A stretch of 64,000 bases of DNA from Streptomyces sp. L2 (GTDB lineage Bacteria > Actinomycetota > Actinomycetes > Streptomycetales > Streptomycetaceae). The notes below the pieces were generated by a model. It saw only the letters and a program-made list of their open reading frames with translations. It was not told the origin of the DNA and ran no database searches. The DNA is taken from contig NZ_QBDT01000001.1 of assembly GCF_004124325.1 (NCBI RefSeq), positions 4,774,001 to 4,838,000 on the forward strand, written 5' to 3'. The first letter of the stretch is position 1. The number at the start of each line of letters is the position of its first letter. Both the position numbers and the translations under genes were made by a program. Of the stretch, positions 18,657 through 28,118 are shown piece after piece.

Positions 18657-19517
18657 ATGCCGTCCGCCTCCGCCCGCGCCCCCGGCGCCCTCGCGCTCGC
18701 CCTGTCCCCGCTCCTGTTGCCGCTCCTGGTCCTGCTGGCCTCCGCCGCCCCGGCTGCCGCAGCCGCGCCGGGCTGGTCCCTCGCACCCGCCGGCAACGGA
18801 CGCCCCACCTTCTATGCCGAGGGCGCCCCCGGCGCGGTCCTGCAGGACACGCTGTCCGTGACCAACCGGGCCCACGAGCCGCTCACCGTACGGCTGTCGG
18901 GCAGCGGCGTGCCGGTCAGGTTCGCGCGGACGCGGCTGACGGTGCCCGCCCGGACCCGCGCGGACGTGCCGTTCACGGTGACCGTGCCGTCGGGTGCGGC
19001 GCCCGGCGACCGCTCGGGCACGCTCGCGGCCCGGGACGCGCACGGGCGTACGGCGAGGGTACGGCTCCGGCTGCGCGTCGGCGGTCCCGCGCTGTCCGCG
19101 CTGACCGTCGAACACGTCGCCGTGCACGGCGACCGCATCACCTACGAGCTGGTCAACCGCGGTACGACCGTCCTCGTCCCGAAGCTCGCGGTACGCGCCG
19201 ACGGCCTGTTCGGCCCGGTCCTGGACCGTCCCGCGCGCACCCTGCCCGTCCACCTCGCCCCCGGCCGCAGGCTCGCCCTCAGCGAACCGTGGCCCGGCCG
19301 GCCGGCGCTGGACGCGGTCGACGTGACGCTGACGGTCACGGCGGCCGGCGGCGCCCACCACAGCGCGGGCACGTCGGTCACCTTCGTGCCCTGGGGTGTT
19401 CTGGGCGCGGCCGGCGCGGCGGCGGCCGTGCTGGCCGCCGGACTGTGGCGCCTGCGCGGGCTCCGCACCACTGAACGAACGCCTGAACGGGCGGAGTTGA
19501 TGGGAGCGGTGACGTGA
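18657..19517 (+). CDS. Exported WxL-interacting (DUF916)-like membrane protein
   Basis: 286 residues: signal peptide (to about residue 36, PAAAAAP), Ig-like beta-sandwich regions and a C-terminal transmembrane helix followed by a basic tail. The segment RADVPFTVTVPSGAAPGDRSG resembles the peptidoglycan-binding DUF916 domain of Firmicutes cell-surface complexes. The ATG at 18657 lies 29 bases after the LPQTG gene. Its stop overlaps the next start (GTGA). The likely role is a membrane-anchored partner of the surface proteins; no ligand can be named. Confidence 0.75.
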   Translation: MPSASARAPGALALALSPLLLPLLVLLASAAPAAAAAPGWSLAPAGNGRPTFYAEGAPGAVLQDTLSVTNRAHEPLTVRLSGSGVPVRFARTRLTVPARTRADVPFTVTVPSGAAPGDRSGTLAARDAHGRTARVRLRLRVGGPALSALTVEHVAVHGDRITYELVNRGTTVLVPKLAVRADGLFGPVLDRPARTLPVHLAPGRRLALSEPWPGRPALDAVDVTLTVTAAGGAHHSAGTSVTFVPWGVLGAAGAAAAVLAAGLWRLRGLRTTERTPERAELMGAVT

Positions 19518-20659
19518 CGCGCAAGCTGCGGATCCCGGCGCTGACGGCGCTCACGGCGGTGCTCGCGCTGGTTCTCCTGCCCTGCTCGGGTGCGGGCACG
19601 GCGAGCGCGGCGGACGGCAAGCCCGCCGTGAAACTCTCCACCTCCCAGGCGGGAACCGGCGGTTCGGTCACCGTGAGCGGCAGCGGATGGCGGCCGCACA
19701 CGCTGCTGATGCTGCTGGTCTGCGGACGCGCCACCCCGGCGCGGGGCGTGATCGGCGGCACCAACTCCTGCGCCAATGGCGACGGCCGGGCCGTGACCAC
19801 GGACGCCCACGGCGGTTTCACCAGGAAGCTGCCGGTCGCCGAGCCGCCCGTGCCCTGTCCCTGCGTGGTGCACGTGGCCACGGTGACCGGCGCCGAAGCG
19901 GAGGCGGACGCCGTCCTCGACGTCGCCGGGCACCCCGTCGCCCCGCTGCCCTCCGCCCCCGCCGACGGCCGCCTGTCGGTCATCTCCGACACCCGGCTCG
20001 CCGGTTCGAGCGGCCTGCTGACCTGGTTCGGCGCGCCGCCGTCCCGCACCCTCGTCTTCACCGTCGGCAACACCGGCACCGGCAGCATCAAGGACCCCGT
20101 CTTCCAGGTCGGCACCGCGCACGGCGTCTTCGCCCCCGAGTGGGACGACCAGCAGTGGCACGGCACCCTCGGACCCGGCAGGAAGGCACAGGTCAGGCTG
20201 CCGGTAGAGCTGTCGGCCGGGGCGCACGGCGACTACACCGTCTCCCTGAAGTACGACGGCACGGTCCTCGCCGAGGAGCCCTGGGGCGTGGGCCGGCCCT
20301 GGGGCGTGACGCTGTTCTGGATCCTGCTCTGCCTGGTCGTCCCGGCCGCGGTCTTCCGCGCCGGGATGGCCGTCGTCGACCGCGTACGGCCGCGCCGCCC
20401 GGGCGGTGTCCGCCACCGCGGCCTGCCCCGCCCGGCCCTCTCGCCCGGTCGTCCGACCCCGCGGCTCGCCCGCCCCGCGGCCCTGCGGCTGCTGGACCGG
20501 TCCCGGCGTACGGCCCCGGAGGCGGCCACCCCACCGACGTCGACCCTGCCGTGGTTCACCCCGGACTCCGCTCCGGGCGGCCCGGCCGGGCGGCTCTCCG
20601 CACCGCACGACGACAGCCCCACGAGTCCGACGACTCCCACCCCGAAGGGACCCACGTGA
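19514..20659 (+). CDS. Exported membrane-anchored protein, neocarzinostatin-like domain
   Basis: 381 residues: a signal peptide ending near GTASA (about residue 32), then an Ig-like domain opening VTVSGSGWRPHTLLMLLVCG with four or five cysteines (CANGDG, PCPCV), reminiscent of the neocarzinostatin fold. A second beta region and a transmembrane span (FWILLCLVVPAAVF, about 263-285) follow, then a ~95-residue Pro/Arg-rich cytoplasmic tail. It overlaps both neighbours by GTGA, so it is translated with the DUF916-like and LADTG genes. Function is unknown. Confidence 0.75.
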   Translation: MTRKLRIPALTALTAVLALVLLPCSGAGTASAADGKPAVKLSTSQAGTGGSVTVSGSGWRPHTLLMLLVCGRATPARGVIGGTNSCANGDGRAVTTDAHGGFTRKLPVAEPPVPCPCVVHVATVTGAEAEADAVLDVAGHPVAPLPSAPADGRLSVISDTRLAGSSGLLTWFGAPPSRTLVFTVGNTGTGSIKDPVFQVGTAHGVFAPEWDDQQWHGTLGPGRKAQVRLPVELSAGAHGDYTVSLKYDGTVLAEEPWGVGRPWGVTLFWILLCLVVPAAVFRAGMAVVDRVRPRRPGGVRHRGLPRPALSPGRPTPRLARPAALRLLDRSRRTAPEAATPPTSTLPWFTPDSAPGGPAGRLSAPHDDSPTSPTTPTPKGPT

Positions 20660-21960
20660 GCATGCGAAGGAGAGTCACCCCGGCCCGCCGCACGGGAGCC
20701 GCGGGCACCGCCCTGCTCCTCGGCTCGGCGGGCATCCTGCTGGGCCTGGCGGCGGCGCCCGCGCAGGCCGCCCAGGTGTCGTTCGCCACCCACTGCGTGC
20801 CGCCCGCCGGCATCAGCCCCGTCGACGGCACCACCGAGGTCGCGGTCACCGCGCCGGCCACCGCGAAGGTGGGCGACACCGTGGACATCGTGTGGAAGTT
20901 CCTCCAGGCCGCCTCGAAGAACCCGGACATCATCGACCTGCCCGCCAACTCGGTCCAGCCGTCCGGGGTGCTGAAGGCGGCCGGCGCGCAGACCGGTGAC
21001 ATCGACCTGCAAGGGCCCCGGCAGAACCCGCCGATCCCCAAGGGCGCCCCCATGGTGCTGTCCGACATGAAGGGCACGCTGAAGCTGACGGCGCCGGGGG
21101 AGGTGACGCTGACGCCGGACGCGTACACGGTCAACGCGATGTCGACGGACACGAAGTGCACGCCGAAGGAGACCGTCCAGAAGGCGGCGACGATCCAGGT
21201 GACGGCGGGCGGCGGCGGTTCGCCGAGCCCGAGTCCGAGTCCGAGCCCGAGTCCCTCGCCCTCACCGAGCCCCTCCACGTCGGCCCCGACCTCACCCGCG
21301 CCCAGCACGAGCGCGTCCGGCGGCAGCGGGCAGACCGTCTTCACCGGCAAGGAGGTGCAGGTGCCGTACGCCTGCAAGACCCCCATCGGTGACAAGAGCG
21401 CGACCTCGCCGGTGCAGATCAACGCCCGGAAGAACGGCGGGAGTTACGACCTCATCGTGCAGTTCAAGAAGTCCGTGATGGACAGCCCCGTCGACATCCC
21501 CAAGGACTCCGTGAAACCGTCCATGGAGGTGGTCGTCGGCGGCGCCGACAAGGGCACGGTGCATGTGGAGGGGCCGACCAACGCCCAGCCCGTCAAGTCC
21601 GGCACCCCGATCGAGATCCCCGACCTCACCGGCACCTACAAGCCCGGTGCGAGCGGTACCTCGACCCTGGCACCGGGCGTCCTGACCATCAAGGCCCTCG
21701 GCACGACCACCACCTGCACGCCGGCCAAGTCGGAGGTCTCCCTCACCCTCGACACCACCGGCCAGCCGGGCGGCACGGCGGGCGGCACGTCTTCCTCCGG
21801 AGGCACGGCGGCGGGCGGCACCACCGGCGACGCCGGCGGCCTCGCCGACACCGGCTCCACCACCCACGGCCCCCTGAAGGCCCTCGGCCTGGTCGCCGGC
21901 ACGGCGATCCTCCTGGGAGCAGCGGTCTTCACGTTCATGCCGGGCCGCAGGACCCGCTGA
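20656..21960 (+). CDS. Two-domain surface protein with LADTG sortase signal
   Basis: 434 residues from a GTG that overlaps the previous stop and has GAAGGGA six bases upstream. The signal peptide ends at about APAQA. Domain 1 (about 45-175) and domain 2 (about 230-365) are separated by a (Pro-Ser)n linker and are related to each other and to the single domain of the LPQTG protein. Domain 2 repeats TIKALGTTTTCTPA exactly. LADTG lies at 396-400, followed by a hydrophobic span and GRRTR. The LAXTG form suits class E sortases of Streptomyces. No sortase gene is in the window. Confidence 0.82.
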   Translation: MSMRRRVTPARRTGAAGTALLLGSAGILLGLAAAPAQAAQVSFATHCVPPAGISPVDGTTEVAVTAPATAKVGDTVDIVWKFLQAASKNPDIIDLPANSVQPSGVLKAAGAQTGDIDLQGPRQNPPIPKGAPMVLSDMKGTLKLTAPGEVTLTPDAYTVNAMSTDTKCTPKETVQKAATIQVTAGGGGSPSPSPSPSPSPSPSPSPSTSAPTSPAPSTSASGGSGQTVFTGKEVQVPYACKTPIGDKSATSPVQINARKNGGSYDLIVQFKKSVMDSPVDIPKDSVKPSMEVVVGGADKGTVHVEGPTNAQPVKSGTPIEIPDLTGTYKPGASGTSTLAPGVLTIKALGTTTTCTPAKSEVSLTLDTTGQPGGTAGGTSSSGGTAAGGTTGDAGGLADTGSTTHGPLKALGLVAGTAILLGAAVFTFMPGRRTR

Positions 21961-22095
21961 GCCGGCACAGTCGAACGGCCGCCCGCCGACACCCCGCTGA
22001 TCACGGGTACGCCGGTCCCCGGAATCCGCCGCGACGGCGAGCAACCACCACGCGGCGGCCCGGCGGTGCCGAACCCACCGAAGCCCCCAGAACGC

Positions 22096-22139
22096 CCGGA
22101 GGGTCACCGCACCCGGAATCGGATGCGGTGACCCTCCGG
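22096..22139. terminator. Bidirectional terminator, 16-bp perfect stem
   Basis: Arms at 22096-22111 and 22124-22139 with a 12-base loop, between the convergent surface locus and the peptide transporter gene. Confidence 0.85.
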
Positions 22140-22160
22140 CCAAGCCCAAGCGGCAAGCGT

Positions 22161-23666
22161 CTAGTTGACGCTGCCCATCATCGACTTCACCTTGTCGCGG
22201 TACATCCAGACCGCGAAGCCGGCGACGACCGCGAGGGCCGCCTCCAGGGCGACGAAGCCCATCTTGTCCAGGTTGACCCCGCCGACGGCCGGGTTGGACA
22301 GCAGCGCGGTGACCGAGTCGCCCGCGGTGACCGCGAGGAACCAGACGCCCATCATCTGCGAGGCGTACTTCTTCGGCGCCATCTTCGTCGTGACCGACAG
22401 ACCCACCGGCGACAGCGTCAGCTCACCGACGGTCTGGACGAAGTACACCGCGACCAGCCACAGCGCCGCCGCCTTGTGACCGTCCTGAGCGATCGACAGC
22501 GGGGCGAGGAACAGGAAGAACGAGGCACCGACCAGCACGAGACCGGAAGAGAACTTCACGATCGTGCTCGGCTCCTTGCCGCGCTTGTTCAGCCACAGCC
22601 AGGCCCACGCGAACACCGGCGCCAGCGCCATGATCATGACCGGGTTGACCGACTGGTACCAGGAGACCGGGAAGCCCCAGCCGAACACCGAGTTGTGGGC
22701 CGAGCTGTCGGCGAACAGCGACAGGGTCGAACCACCCTGGTCGTAGATCATCCAGAAGACGGCGGCGGCCACGAAGAACCAGACGTACGCCGACACCTTC
22801 GTGCGCTCGGCCGGCTCCAGGTCCTTGTCCCGGCGGATGCGGGCGATGACCAGGATCGGCACGATCAGACCGATCAGGGTGAGCGGGATCAGCGCCCAGT
22901 TCAGCGTGAAGTGACCGGAGAAGCCGACGATGCCGTAGAACACCGCGGCGACGGCCAGCCAGATCAGGCCCTTGCGCAGGGTGGCGGACTTCTCCTCGGC
23001 GGACATCGGGGTGGGGACGACGTCGCTCTGGGTGCTCAGGTGGCGGCTGCCGAGCAGGTACTGGGCGAGGCCCAGGCCCATGCCGACCGCGGCCAGCGCG
23101 AAGCCGAAGTGCCAGTTGACGTTCTCACCGACGGTGCCGATGACCAGCGGAGCGGCGAACGCGCCCACGTTGATGCCGATGTAGAAGAGGGTGAAGCCAC
23201 CGTCGCGGCGCGGGTCCTCGGGACCGCGGTAGAGGTGGCCGACCATCGTGGAGATGTTGGCCTTCAGCAGACCGGAGCCGATGGCCACGAGGCCGAGGCC
23301 GACGAAGAAGCTCGGAGCCGCGGGCAGCGCCAGGCACAGGTGGCCGATCATGATGATCAGACCGGAGACGGCCACCGTCTTGCGGGGGCCGAGGAGACGG
23401 TCCGCGACCCAGCCGCCGGGAAGGGCGAGCAGGTACACGAGCGACACGTACACCGAGTAGATCGCGGTCGCCGTGCCCGCGCTCAGGTGCAGGCCACCAG
23501 GGGCCACCAGGTACAGCGGGAGCAGGGCCCTCATGCCGTAGTAGGAGAAACGCTCCCACATCTCGGTCATGAACAGTGTGGCCAGTCCGCGGGGGTGGCC
23601 GAAGAAGGTCTTCTCGGAACCGGGGGTGCCCGGACGGACCGAGTCCTTCGTCAGGCTGGACGCCAT
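22161..23666 (-). CDS. POT/PTR-family proton-coupled peptide transporter
   Basis: 501 residues, MFS fold with about 12-14 membrane spans. The proton-coupling signature ExxER appears as EMWERFSYYGMRALLPLYL near residue 35, and the PTR2 motif region with FYIGINVGAF is present. It imports di- and tripeptides. The ATG at 23666 (MASSLTKDSV) has AAGGAA upstream; a longer in-frame start at 23732 lacks a ribosome site. It is monocistronic, divergent from the response regulator gene across 492 bases. Confidence 0.92.
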   Translation of the reverse strand: MASSLTKDSVRPGTPGSEKTFFGHPRGLATLFMTEMWERFSYYGMRALLPLYLVAPGGLHLSAGTATAIYSVYVSLVYLLALPGGWVADRLLGPRKTVAVSGLIIMIGHLCLALPAAPSFFVGLGLVAIGSGLLKANISTMVGHLYRGPEDPRRDGGFTLFYIGINVGAFAAPLVIGTVGENVNWHFGFALAAVGMGLGLAQYLLGSRHLSTQSDVVPTPMSAEEKSATLRKGLIWLAVAAVFYGIVGFSGHFTLNWALIPLTLIGLIVPILVIARIRRDKDLEPAERTKVSAYVWFFVAAAVFWMIYDQGGSTLSLFADSSAHNSVFGWGFPVSWYQSVNPVMIMALAPVFAWAWLWLNKRGKEPSTIVKFSSGLVLVGASFFLFLAPLSIAQDGHKAAALWLVAVYFVQTVGELTLSPVGLSVTTKMAPKKYASQMMGVWFLAVTAGDSVTALLSNPAVGGVNLDKMGFVALEAALAVVAGFAVWMYRDKVKSMMGSVN

Positions 23667-24158
23667 GGTCGTTCCTTGCTGGTCGGGACGCGCGCTGGAG
23701 CGTTGCGCGCCCGTGGGGGGAGTGGCCGGCACCGGCAGGTCGGTCGTCCGCCCCCACGCCCGAGGGGAGTCCGCCCCGGATCACGGAGCGGTGGACGGCG
23801 ACCACCGGGATCCACGCCCCGACGCTTTGTTCGCGTCCGGGGCCCGGCCAGAGGTCATTCCTTTCAAGGCCGGTCGAGGCGACCGGCCCGCACACAAAAC
23901 AGACCCTCAGCGTCAACTGCTTGCCAAAGGTCCCCGGTGTACTACAGGCGTTCAGGTCACCATACGGCAGGACAGTGCCGGATATGGAAGGACTTGAGAC
24001 GCGGATCACAGGTGTCGAGGGAACCGCGCGACCGGTTTCGAAGGTCTCCCCTACGATCGCATCCCCAGGCCAGAGGTTCGTACACCTGTGAGCGAAGGTA
24101 AGAATCCCGGCGGTCGATCACACCACGGCCCGATGCGCGGGCGGTCTACCATCACTGC
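23667..24158. other. Intergenic region between peptide transporter and response regulator
   Basis: No gene is supported in these 492 bases. They hold the promoters of two divergent genes. One perfect 9-bp hairpin, GGCCGGTCG-AGG-CGACCGGCC (23868-23888), lies about 200 bases upstream of the transporter start and might be a leader structure or attenuator if the transcript begins farther out. Confidence 0.5.
24147..24152 (+). promoter_or_regulatory. -10-like TACCAT, likely leaderless start
   Basis: TACCAT ends six bases before the response regulator ATG at 24159. That spacing would place the transcript start at or near the A of ATG. No clear -35 is seen. Confidence 0.4.
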
Positions 24159-24836
24159 ATGACCCGTGTACTGCTCGCCGAGGACGACGCGTCCATCTCG
24201 GAGCCGCTGGCCCGCGCCCTGCGCCGGGAAGGTTACGAGGTCGAGGTGCGCGAGGACGGACCCACCGCGCTCGACGCCGGAATGCAGGGCGGCGTCGACC
24301 TGGTCGTGCTGGACCTCGGGCTGCCCGGCATGGACGGCCTGGAGGTCGCCCGCCGGCTGCGCGCCGAGGGCCACACCGTGCCGATCCTCATCCTGACCGC
24401 GCGGGCCGACGAGGTGGACACCGTCGTCGGCCTGGACGCGGGCGCCGACGACTACGTCACCAAGCCGTTCCGGCTCGCCGAACTGCTCGCCCGGGTACGG
24501 GCCCTGCTGCGGCGCGGGGCGGCGGAACCGCAGCAGCCGCCGGCCACGCACGGGGTGCGGATCGACGTGGAGTCGCACCGGGCGTGGATGGGGGACGAGG
24601 AACTGCAGCTGACCGCGAAGGAGTTCGATCTGCTGCGGGTGCTGGTGCGGGACGCCGGCCGGGTGGTTACCCGGGACCAGTTGATGCGGGAAGTGTGGGA
24701 CACGACGTGGTGGTCGTCGACCAAGACCCTCGATATGCATATTTCCTGGCTGCGCAAGAAGCTGGGGGATGACGCGGCCAACCCGAGGTACATCGCCACG
24801 GTGCGTGGAGTCGGGTTCCGGTTCGAGAAGAGCTGA
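24159..24836 (+). CDS. OmpR-family response regulator
   Basis: 225 residues. The receiver domain has acidic pocket E8-D9-D10, phospho-acceptor D52 in VVLDLGLPGMDG and K102 in VTKPF. A winged-helix DNA-binding domain follows (about 128-223) with LTAKEFDLLRVLVRDAGRVV and a TVRGVGFRF ending. It pairs with the histidine kinase 124 bases downstream. The target genes are not evident; the divergent peptide transporter is a possibility but nothing here proves it. Confidence 0.93.
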   Translation: MTRVLLAEDDASISEPLARALRREGYEVEVREDGPTALDAGMQGGVDLVVLDLGLPGMDGLEVARRLRAEGHTVPILILTARADEVDTVVGLDAGADDYVTKPFRLAELLARVRALLRRGAAEPQQPPATHGVRIDVESHRAWMGDEELQLTAKEFDLLRVLVRDAGRVVTRDQLMREVWDTTWWSSTKTLDMHISWLRKKLGDDAANPRYIATVRGVGFRFEKS

Positions 24837-24876
24837 GCGCCGCAGGGGCCGATGCGGGTAAGCGGCCGCGGGCACG

Positions 24877-24912
24877 TTGTGGCTGGTCGCGCAGTTCCCC
24901 GCGCCCCTGAGG
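24877..24912 (+). repeat. Single copy of dispersed repeat family A
   Basis: GTTGTGGCTGGTCGCGCAGTTCCCCGCGCCCCT, the same core as in the tandem arrays at 47151-47560 (opposite strand) and 51195-51480. It lies between the response regulator and kinase genes. Confidence 0.75.
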
Positions 24913-24960
24913 GGGTTGCCACACTGGTAGTCGTATAGCCACCCGCCCCGGAGGGCCCCT

Positions 24961-26235
24961 GTGCGTCGTCGTCTTATTCAGTCCACGCTGGCTGTCGTGC
25001 TCGTGGTGATCGCTGTGTTCGGGGTTTCCCTGGTGATCGTGGAGACGCGGACGATCAGCAACAGTGCGCAGGAGCGGGTGGACTCGGAGGCGGTGCGGCT
25101 GTCCAGCATCGTGGACAGCCGGGTGCTCGCCGGGGACACCGTCACCGAGGACATGCTGCGCAACCCGGTCAGCAAGGACCAGTACGCGATCGTGCGGGTC
25201 CCCGGGCAGCGGACGATCACGATCGGTACGAAGCCCGAGGGCGACGTCATCCACGCCACGCACGCCGGTGAGGAGGGCGAGACGGTCACCGTGCAGGAGC
25301 CGCGCTCCGCGGTGACCCGTGAGGTCGGCCGGACCCTGCTGATCATCGGGCTGGTGGCGCTGCTCGCCGTGATCGCGGCCGTACTGCTCGCCGTACGGCA
25401 GGCGAACCGGCTCGCGTCCCCGCTGACCGACCTCGCCGAGACCGCCGAACGCCTCGGCTCCGGTGATCCGCGCCCCCGGCACAAGCGGTACGGAGTTCCG
25501 GAGCTGGACCGGGTCGCCGATGTGCTGGACTCCTCCGCCGAGCGGATCGGGCGCATGCTGACCGCCGAGCGGCGGCTGGCCGCCGACGCCTCCCACCAGT
25601 TGCGAACCCCGCTCACCGCACTGTCCATGCGGCTGGAGGAGATCACCCTCACCGACGACCCGGACACGGTGAAGGAGGAGGCGAACGTCGCGCTGACGCA
25701 GGTGGAGCGGCTGACGGACGTCGTGGAGCGGCTGCTGACCAACGCGCGGGACCCGCGCACCGGCTCCGCCGTCACCTTCGACCTGGACGAGGTCATCCAG
25801 CAGCAGCTCGCCGAGTGGAGGCCCGCCTACCGCAGCTCGGGCCGGGCCGTCGTCAGCTCCGGGAAACGGCACCTGCAGGCCGTCGGCACACCGGGCGCGG
25901 TCGCGCAGGTGCTGGCGGCGCTGATCGAGAACTCCCTGATGCACGGCGGCGGCACCGTCGCCCTGCGCACCCGGGTCACCGGCAACCAGGCCGTGGTCGA
26001 GATCACCGACGAGGGTCCCGGCGTTCCGGCCGACCTCGGCGCGCGGATCTTCGAGCGGACCATCAGCGGCCGCAACTCCACCGGTATCGGCCTCGCCGTC
26101 GCCCGGGACCTCGCCGAGGCCGACGGCGGCCGGCTGGAGCTGCTCCAGGCCCAGCCGCCCGTGTTCGGCCTGTTCCTGTCCCGCACACCGCCCGCCCGCA
26201 AGCCGGACGAGGAACAGCCGCCCACCGTGCGCTGA
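24961..26235 (+). CDS. Sensor histidine kinase
   Basis: 424 residues: membrane span about 8-28, an extracytoplasmic sensor region to about 122, a second span 125-145 and HAMP at about 147-200. The phospho-acceptor is H212 in ADASHQLRTPL. The C-terminal HATPase_c domain carries the N-box LIENSLMHGG and the G boxes DEGPGVP and GIGLAVARD. The GTG start has GGAGG six bases upstream. It partners the upstream OmpR-type regulator; the signal is unknown. Confidence 0.92.
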   Translation: MRRRLIQSTLAVVLVVIAVFGVSLVIVETRTISNSAQERVDSEAVRLSSIVDSRVLAGDTVTEDMLRNPVSKDQYAIVRVPGQRTITIGTKPEGDVIHATHAGEEGETVTVQEPRSAVTREVGRTLLIIGLVALLAVIAAVLLAVRQANRLASPLTDLAETAERLGSGDPRPRHKRYGVPELDRVADVLDSSAERIGRMLTAERRLAADASHQLRTPLTALSMRLEEITLTDDPDTVKEEANVALTQVERLTDVVERLLTNARDPRTGSAVTFDLDEVIQQQLAEWRPAYRSSGRAVVSSGKRHLQAVGTPGAVAQVLAALIENSLMHGGGTVALRTRVTGNQAVVEITDEGPGVPADLGARIFERTISGRNSTGIGLAVARDLAEADGGRLELLQAQPPVFGLFLSRTPPARKPDEEQPPTVR

Positions 26236-26259
26236 GGCCCACAGAGGGGCCCAGGGGGG

Positions 26260-26814
26260 TTACGGGACCCGCTGGCGGGGCTTGTCCGGCTCGGTACCCG
26301 GCTTCTTCGCCGGTTCACCCGGCTTCGCCCCCGGCTCGTGCCGCAGCACCGGCTCCGTGCCCTCCGCCGCGCTCTCGCGGGCCGGCATCGCCCGGAACAC
26401 CCACGAGCGGTAGGACCAGAAGCGGAACAGGGTCGCGACGCCGATGCCGACGAACTTGAAGATGTTGTTCTGCAGCGGGGTGTCCCAGCCGAACCCGTAC
26501 GTCGCCAGGTAGAGCACGCCGTTCTCGATCACCAGGCCGACCGCGCTGAACAGCAGGAACAGCGTGAGTTCCCGGGTACGGCCGCTCTTGTCGGCGTCCC
26601 GGTACGTCCAGTAGCGGAAGCCCACGTAGTTGAAGGCGATCGCGACGACGGTCGCGATGATGCTGGCGCGTACGACCTGGAGGTCGGACACGTGCCGGAC
26701 CAGGTTGAAGACGCCGAGATTGACAAGGACGCCGGCTCCGCCGACCGCCCCGAACTTGGCCACCTCGCGCACGAGTCGTCGCAGCCCGGAGGAACGATGT
26801 TCCATGGCTGTCAC
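26260..26814 (-). CDS. GtrA-family membrane protein
   Basis: 184 residues with four predicted membrane spans (about 20-135) in the GtrA/DPMS layout, including FGAVGGAGVLVNLGVFNLVR, FNYVGFRYWTYR and KFVGIGVATLFRFWSYRSWVF. The C-terminal ~50 residues are charged and Pro-rich. GtrA proteins are thought to move or protect lipid-linked sugars for envelope glycans. The start may be GTG at 26814 or ATG at 26805. It diverges from purK, as Rv3277 does in mycobacteria. Confidence 0.87.
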   Translation of the reverse strand: MTAMEHRSSGLRRLVREVAKFGAVGGAGVLVNLGVFNLVRHVSDLQVVRASIIATVVAIAFNYVGFRYWTYRDADKSGRTRELTLFLLFSAVGLVIENGVLYLATYGFGWDTPLQNNIFKFVGIGVATLFRFWSYRSWVFRAMPARESAAEGTEPVLRHEPGAKPGEPAKKPGTEPDKPRQRVP

Positions 26815-26966
26815 AGCCCCCGTCCGTAGGTTTCGTCAACCCAGCCATGCTAACCAGGCGGCACCGCCGACGCTCCCGGACCGGGCCACAGCCGGGAAAC
26901 AGGTCGGAAAGAAGCCGGTAAGAGGGGGTGCCCGGGGCGGAAAACCGACCCGGTCGGCGCGGCCGA

Positions 26967-26972
26967 TACCCT
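26967..26972 (+). promoter_or_regulatory. -10-like TACCCT, likely leaderless purK
   Basis: TACCCT ends six bases before the purK GTG at 26979, and no ribosome site is present. Both point to a leaderless transcript. Confidence 0.45.
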
Positions 26973-26978
26973 GGGTGT

Positions 26979-28118
26979 GTGACGTTCCCGGTAGTCGGCA
27001 TGATCGGCGGTGGCCAGCTCGCTCGTATGACACACGAGTCGGGCATCCCGCTGGGCATCAGGTTCAAGCTTCTCAGTGACACCCCTCAGGATTCCGCGGC
27101 GCAGGTCGTCAGCGATGTCGTCATCGGCGACTATCGCGACCTGGACACGCTGCGTGAGTTCGCGCGCGGGTGCGATGTGATCACCTTCGATCACGAACAT
27201 GTACCCACCGAGCACCTTCGGGCGCTGGAGGCGGACGGCATTCCCGTGCGCCCCGGTCCCGACGCACTCGTGCACGCCCAGGACAAGGGCTTGATGCGGG
27301 CGCGGCTCGACGCGATCGGCGTGCCCTGCCCACGGCACCGGATCGTGAGCGATCCCGAGGACGTGGCGGCGTTCGCGGCGGAGGGCGAGGGCTTCCCCGT
27401 CGTCCTGAAGACCGTGCGCGGCGGCTACGACGGCAAGGGCGTGTGGGTCGTCGACTCCGCCGAGGAGGCCGCCGATCCGTTCCGCGCGGGCGTCCCCGTG
27501 CTCGCCGAGGAGAAGGTCGACTACGTCCGCGAGCTCGCCGCCAACGTCGTCCGCTCCCCGCACGGCCAGGCCGTCGCCTACCCGGTCGTCGAATCGCAGC
27601 AGGTCGACGGCGTCTGCGACACGGTCATAGCCCCGGCGCCCGGCCTGGACGAGGACCTCGCCCTGCGCGCCGAGGAGATGGCCCTGACCATCGCCAAGGA
27701 ACTCGGCGTCGTCGGACACCTCGCCGTCGAGCTGTTCCAGACCCGCGACGGCCGCATCCTCGTCAACGAACTGGCGATGCGCCCGCACAACTCGGGCCAC
27801 TGGTCGATGGACGGCGCGATCACCTCGCAGTTCGCCAACCACCTGCGCGCGGTCCTCGACCTGCCCCTCGGCGACCCCCGCCCGCGCGCGAAGTGGACCG
27901 TCATGGTCAACGTCCTCGGCGGCGACTTCCCGGACATGTACTCCGCGTACTTGCACTGCATGGCCCGCGACCCCAAGCTCAAGATCCACATGTACGGCAA
28001 GGACGTGAAGCCGGGCCGCAAGGTCGGACACGTCAACACCTACGGCGACGACCTGGACGACGTGCTGGAACGCGCCCGTCACGCAGCCGCATACCTGAGA
28101 GGCACGATCACCGAATGA
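26979..28118 (+). CDS. purK: N5-carboxyaminoimidazole ribonucleotide synthase
   Basis: A 379-residue ATP-grasp enzyme that makes N5-CAIR from AIR, ATP and bicarbonate in purine synthesis. It opens [17 protein letters not shown], shows [11 protein letters not shown] and the ATP-grasp lysine segment [16 protein letters not shown], and ends with the HxxGK/N-type loop [11 protein letters not shown]. The GTG at 26979 is where conservation begins; an upstream in-frame start at 26928 is rejected. It overlaps purE by ATGA. Confidence 0.95.
   Translation: MTFPVVGMIGGGQLARMTHESGIPLGIRFKLLSDTPQDSAAQVVSDVVIGDYRDLDTLREFARGCDVITFDHEHVPTEHLRALEADGIPVRPGPDALVHAQDKGLMRARLDAIGVPCPRHRIVSDPEDVAAFAAEGEGFPVVLKTVRGGYDGKGVWVVDSAEEAADPFRAGVPVLAEEKVDYVRELAANVVRSPHGQAVAYPVVESQQVDGVCDTVIAPAPGLDEDLALRAEEMALTIAKELGVVGHLAVELFQTRDGRILVNELAMRPHNSGHWSMDGAITSQFANHLRAVLDLPLGDPRPRAKWTVMVNVLGGDFPDMYSAYLHCMARDPKLKIHMYGKDVKPGRKVGHVNTYGDDLDDVLERARHAAAYLRGTITE

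Noticed and set aside
19687..20655. N-terminal part of a 757-codon frame ending with the LADTG protein
   Set aside because: It is a frame-shifted shadow of the preceding gene; a signal peptide starts at the GTG/ATG at 20656/20662.
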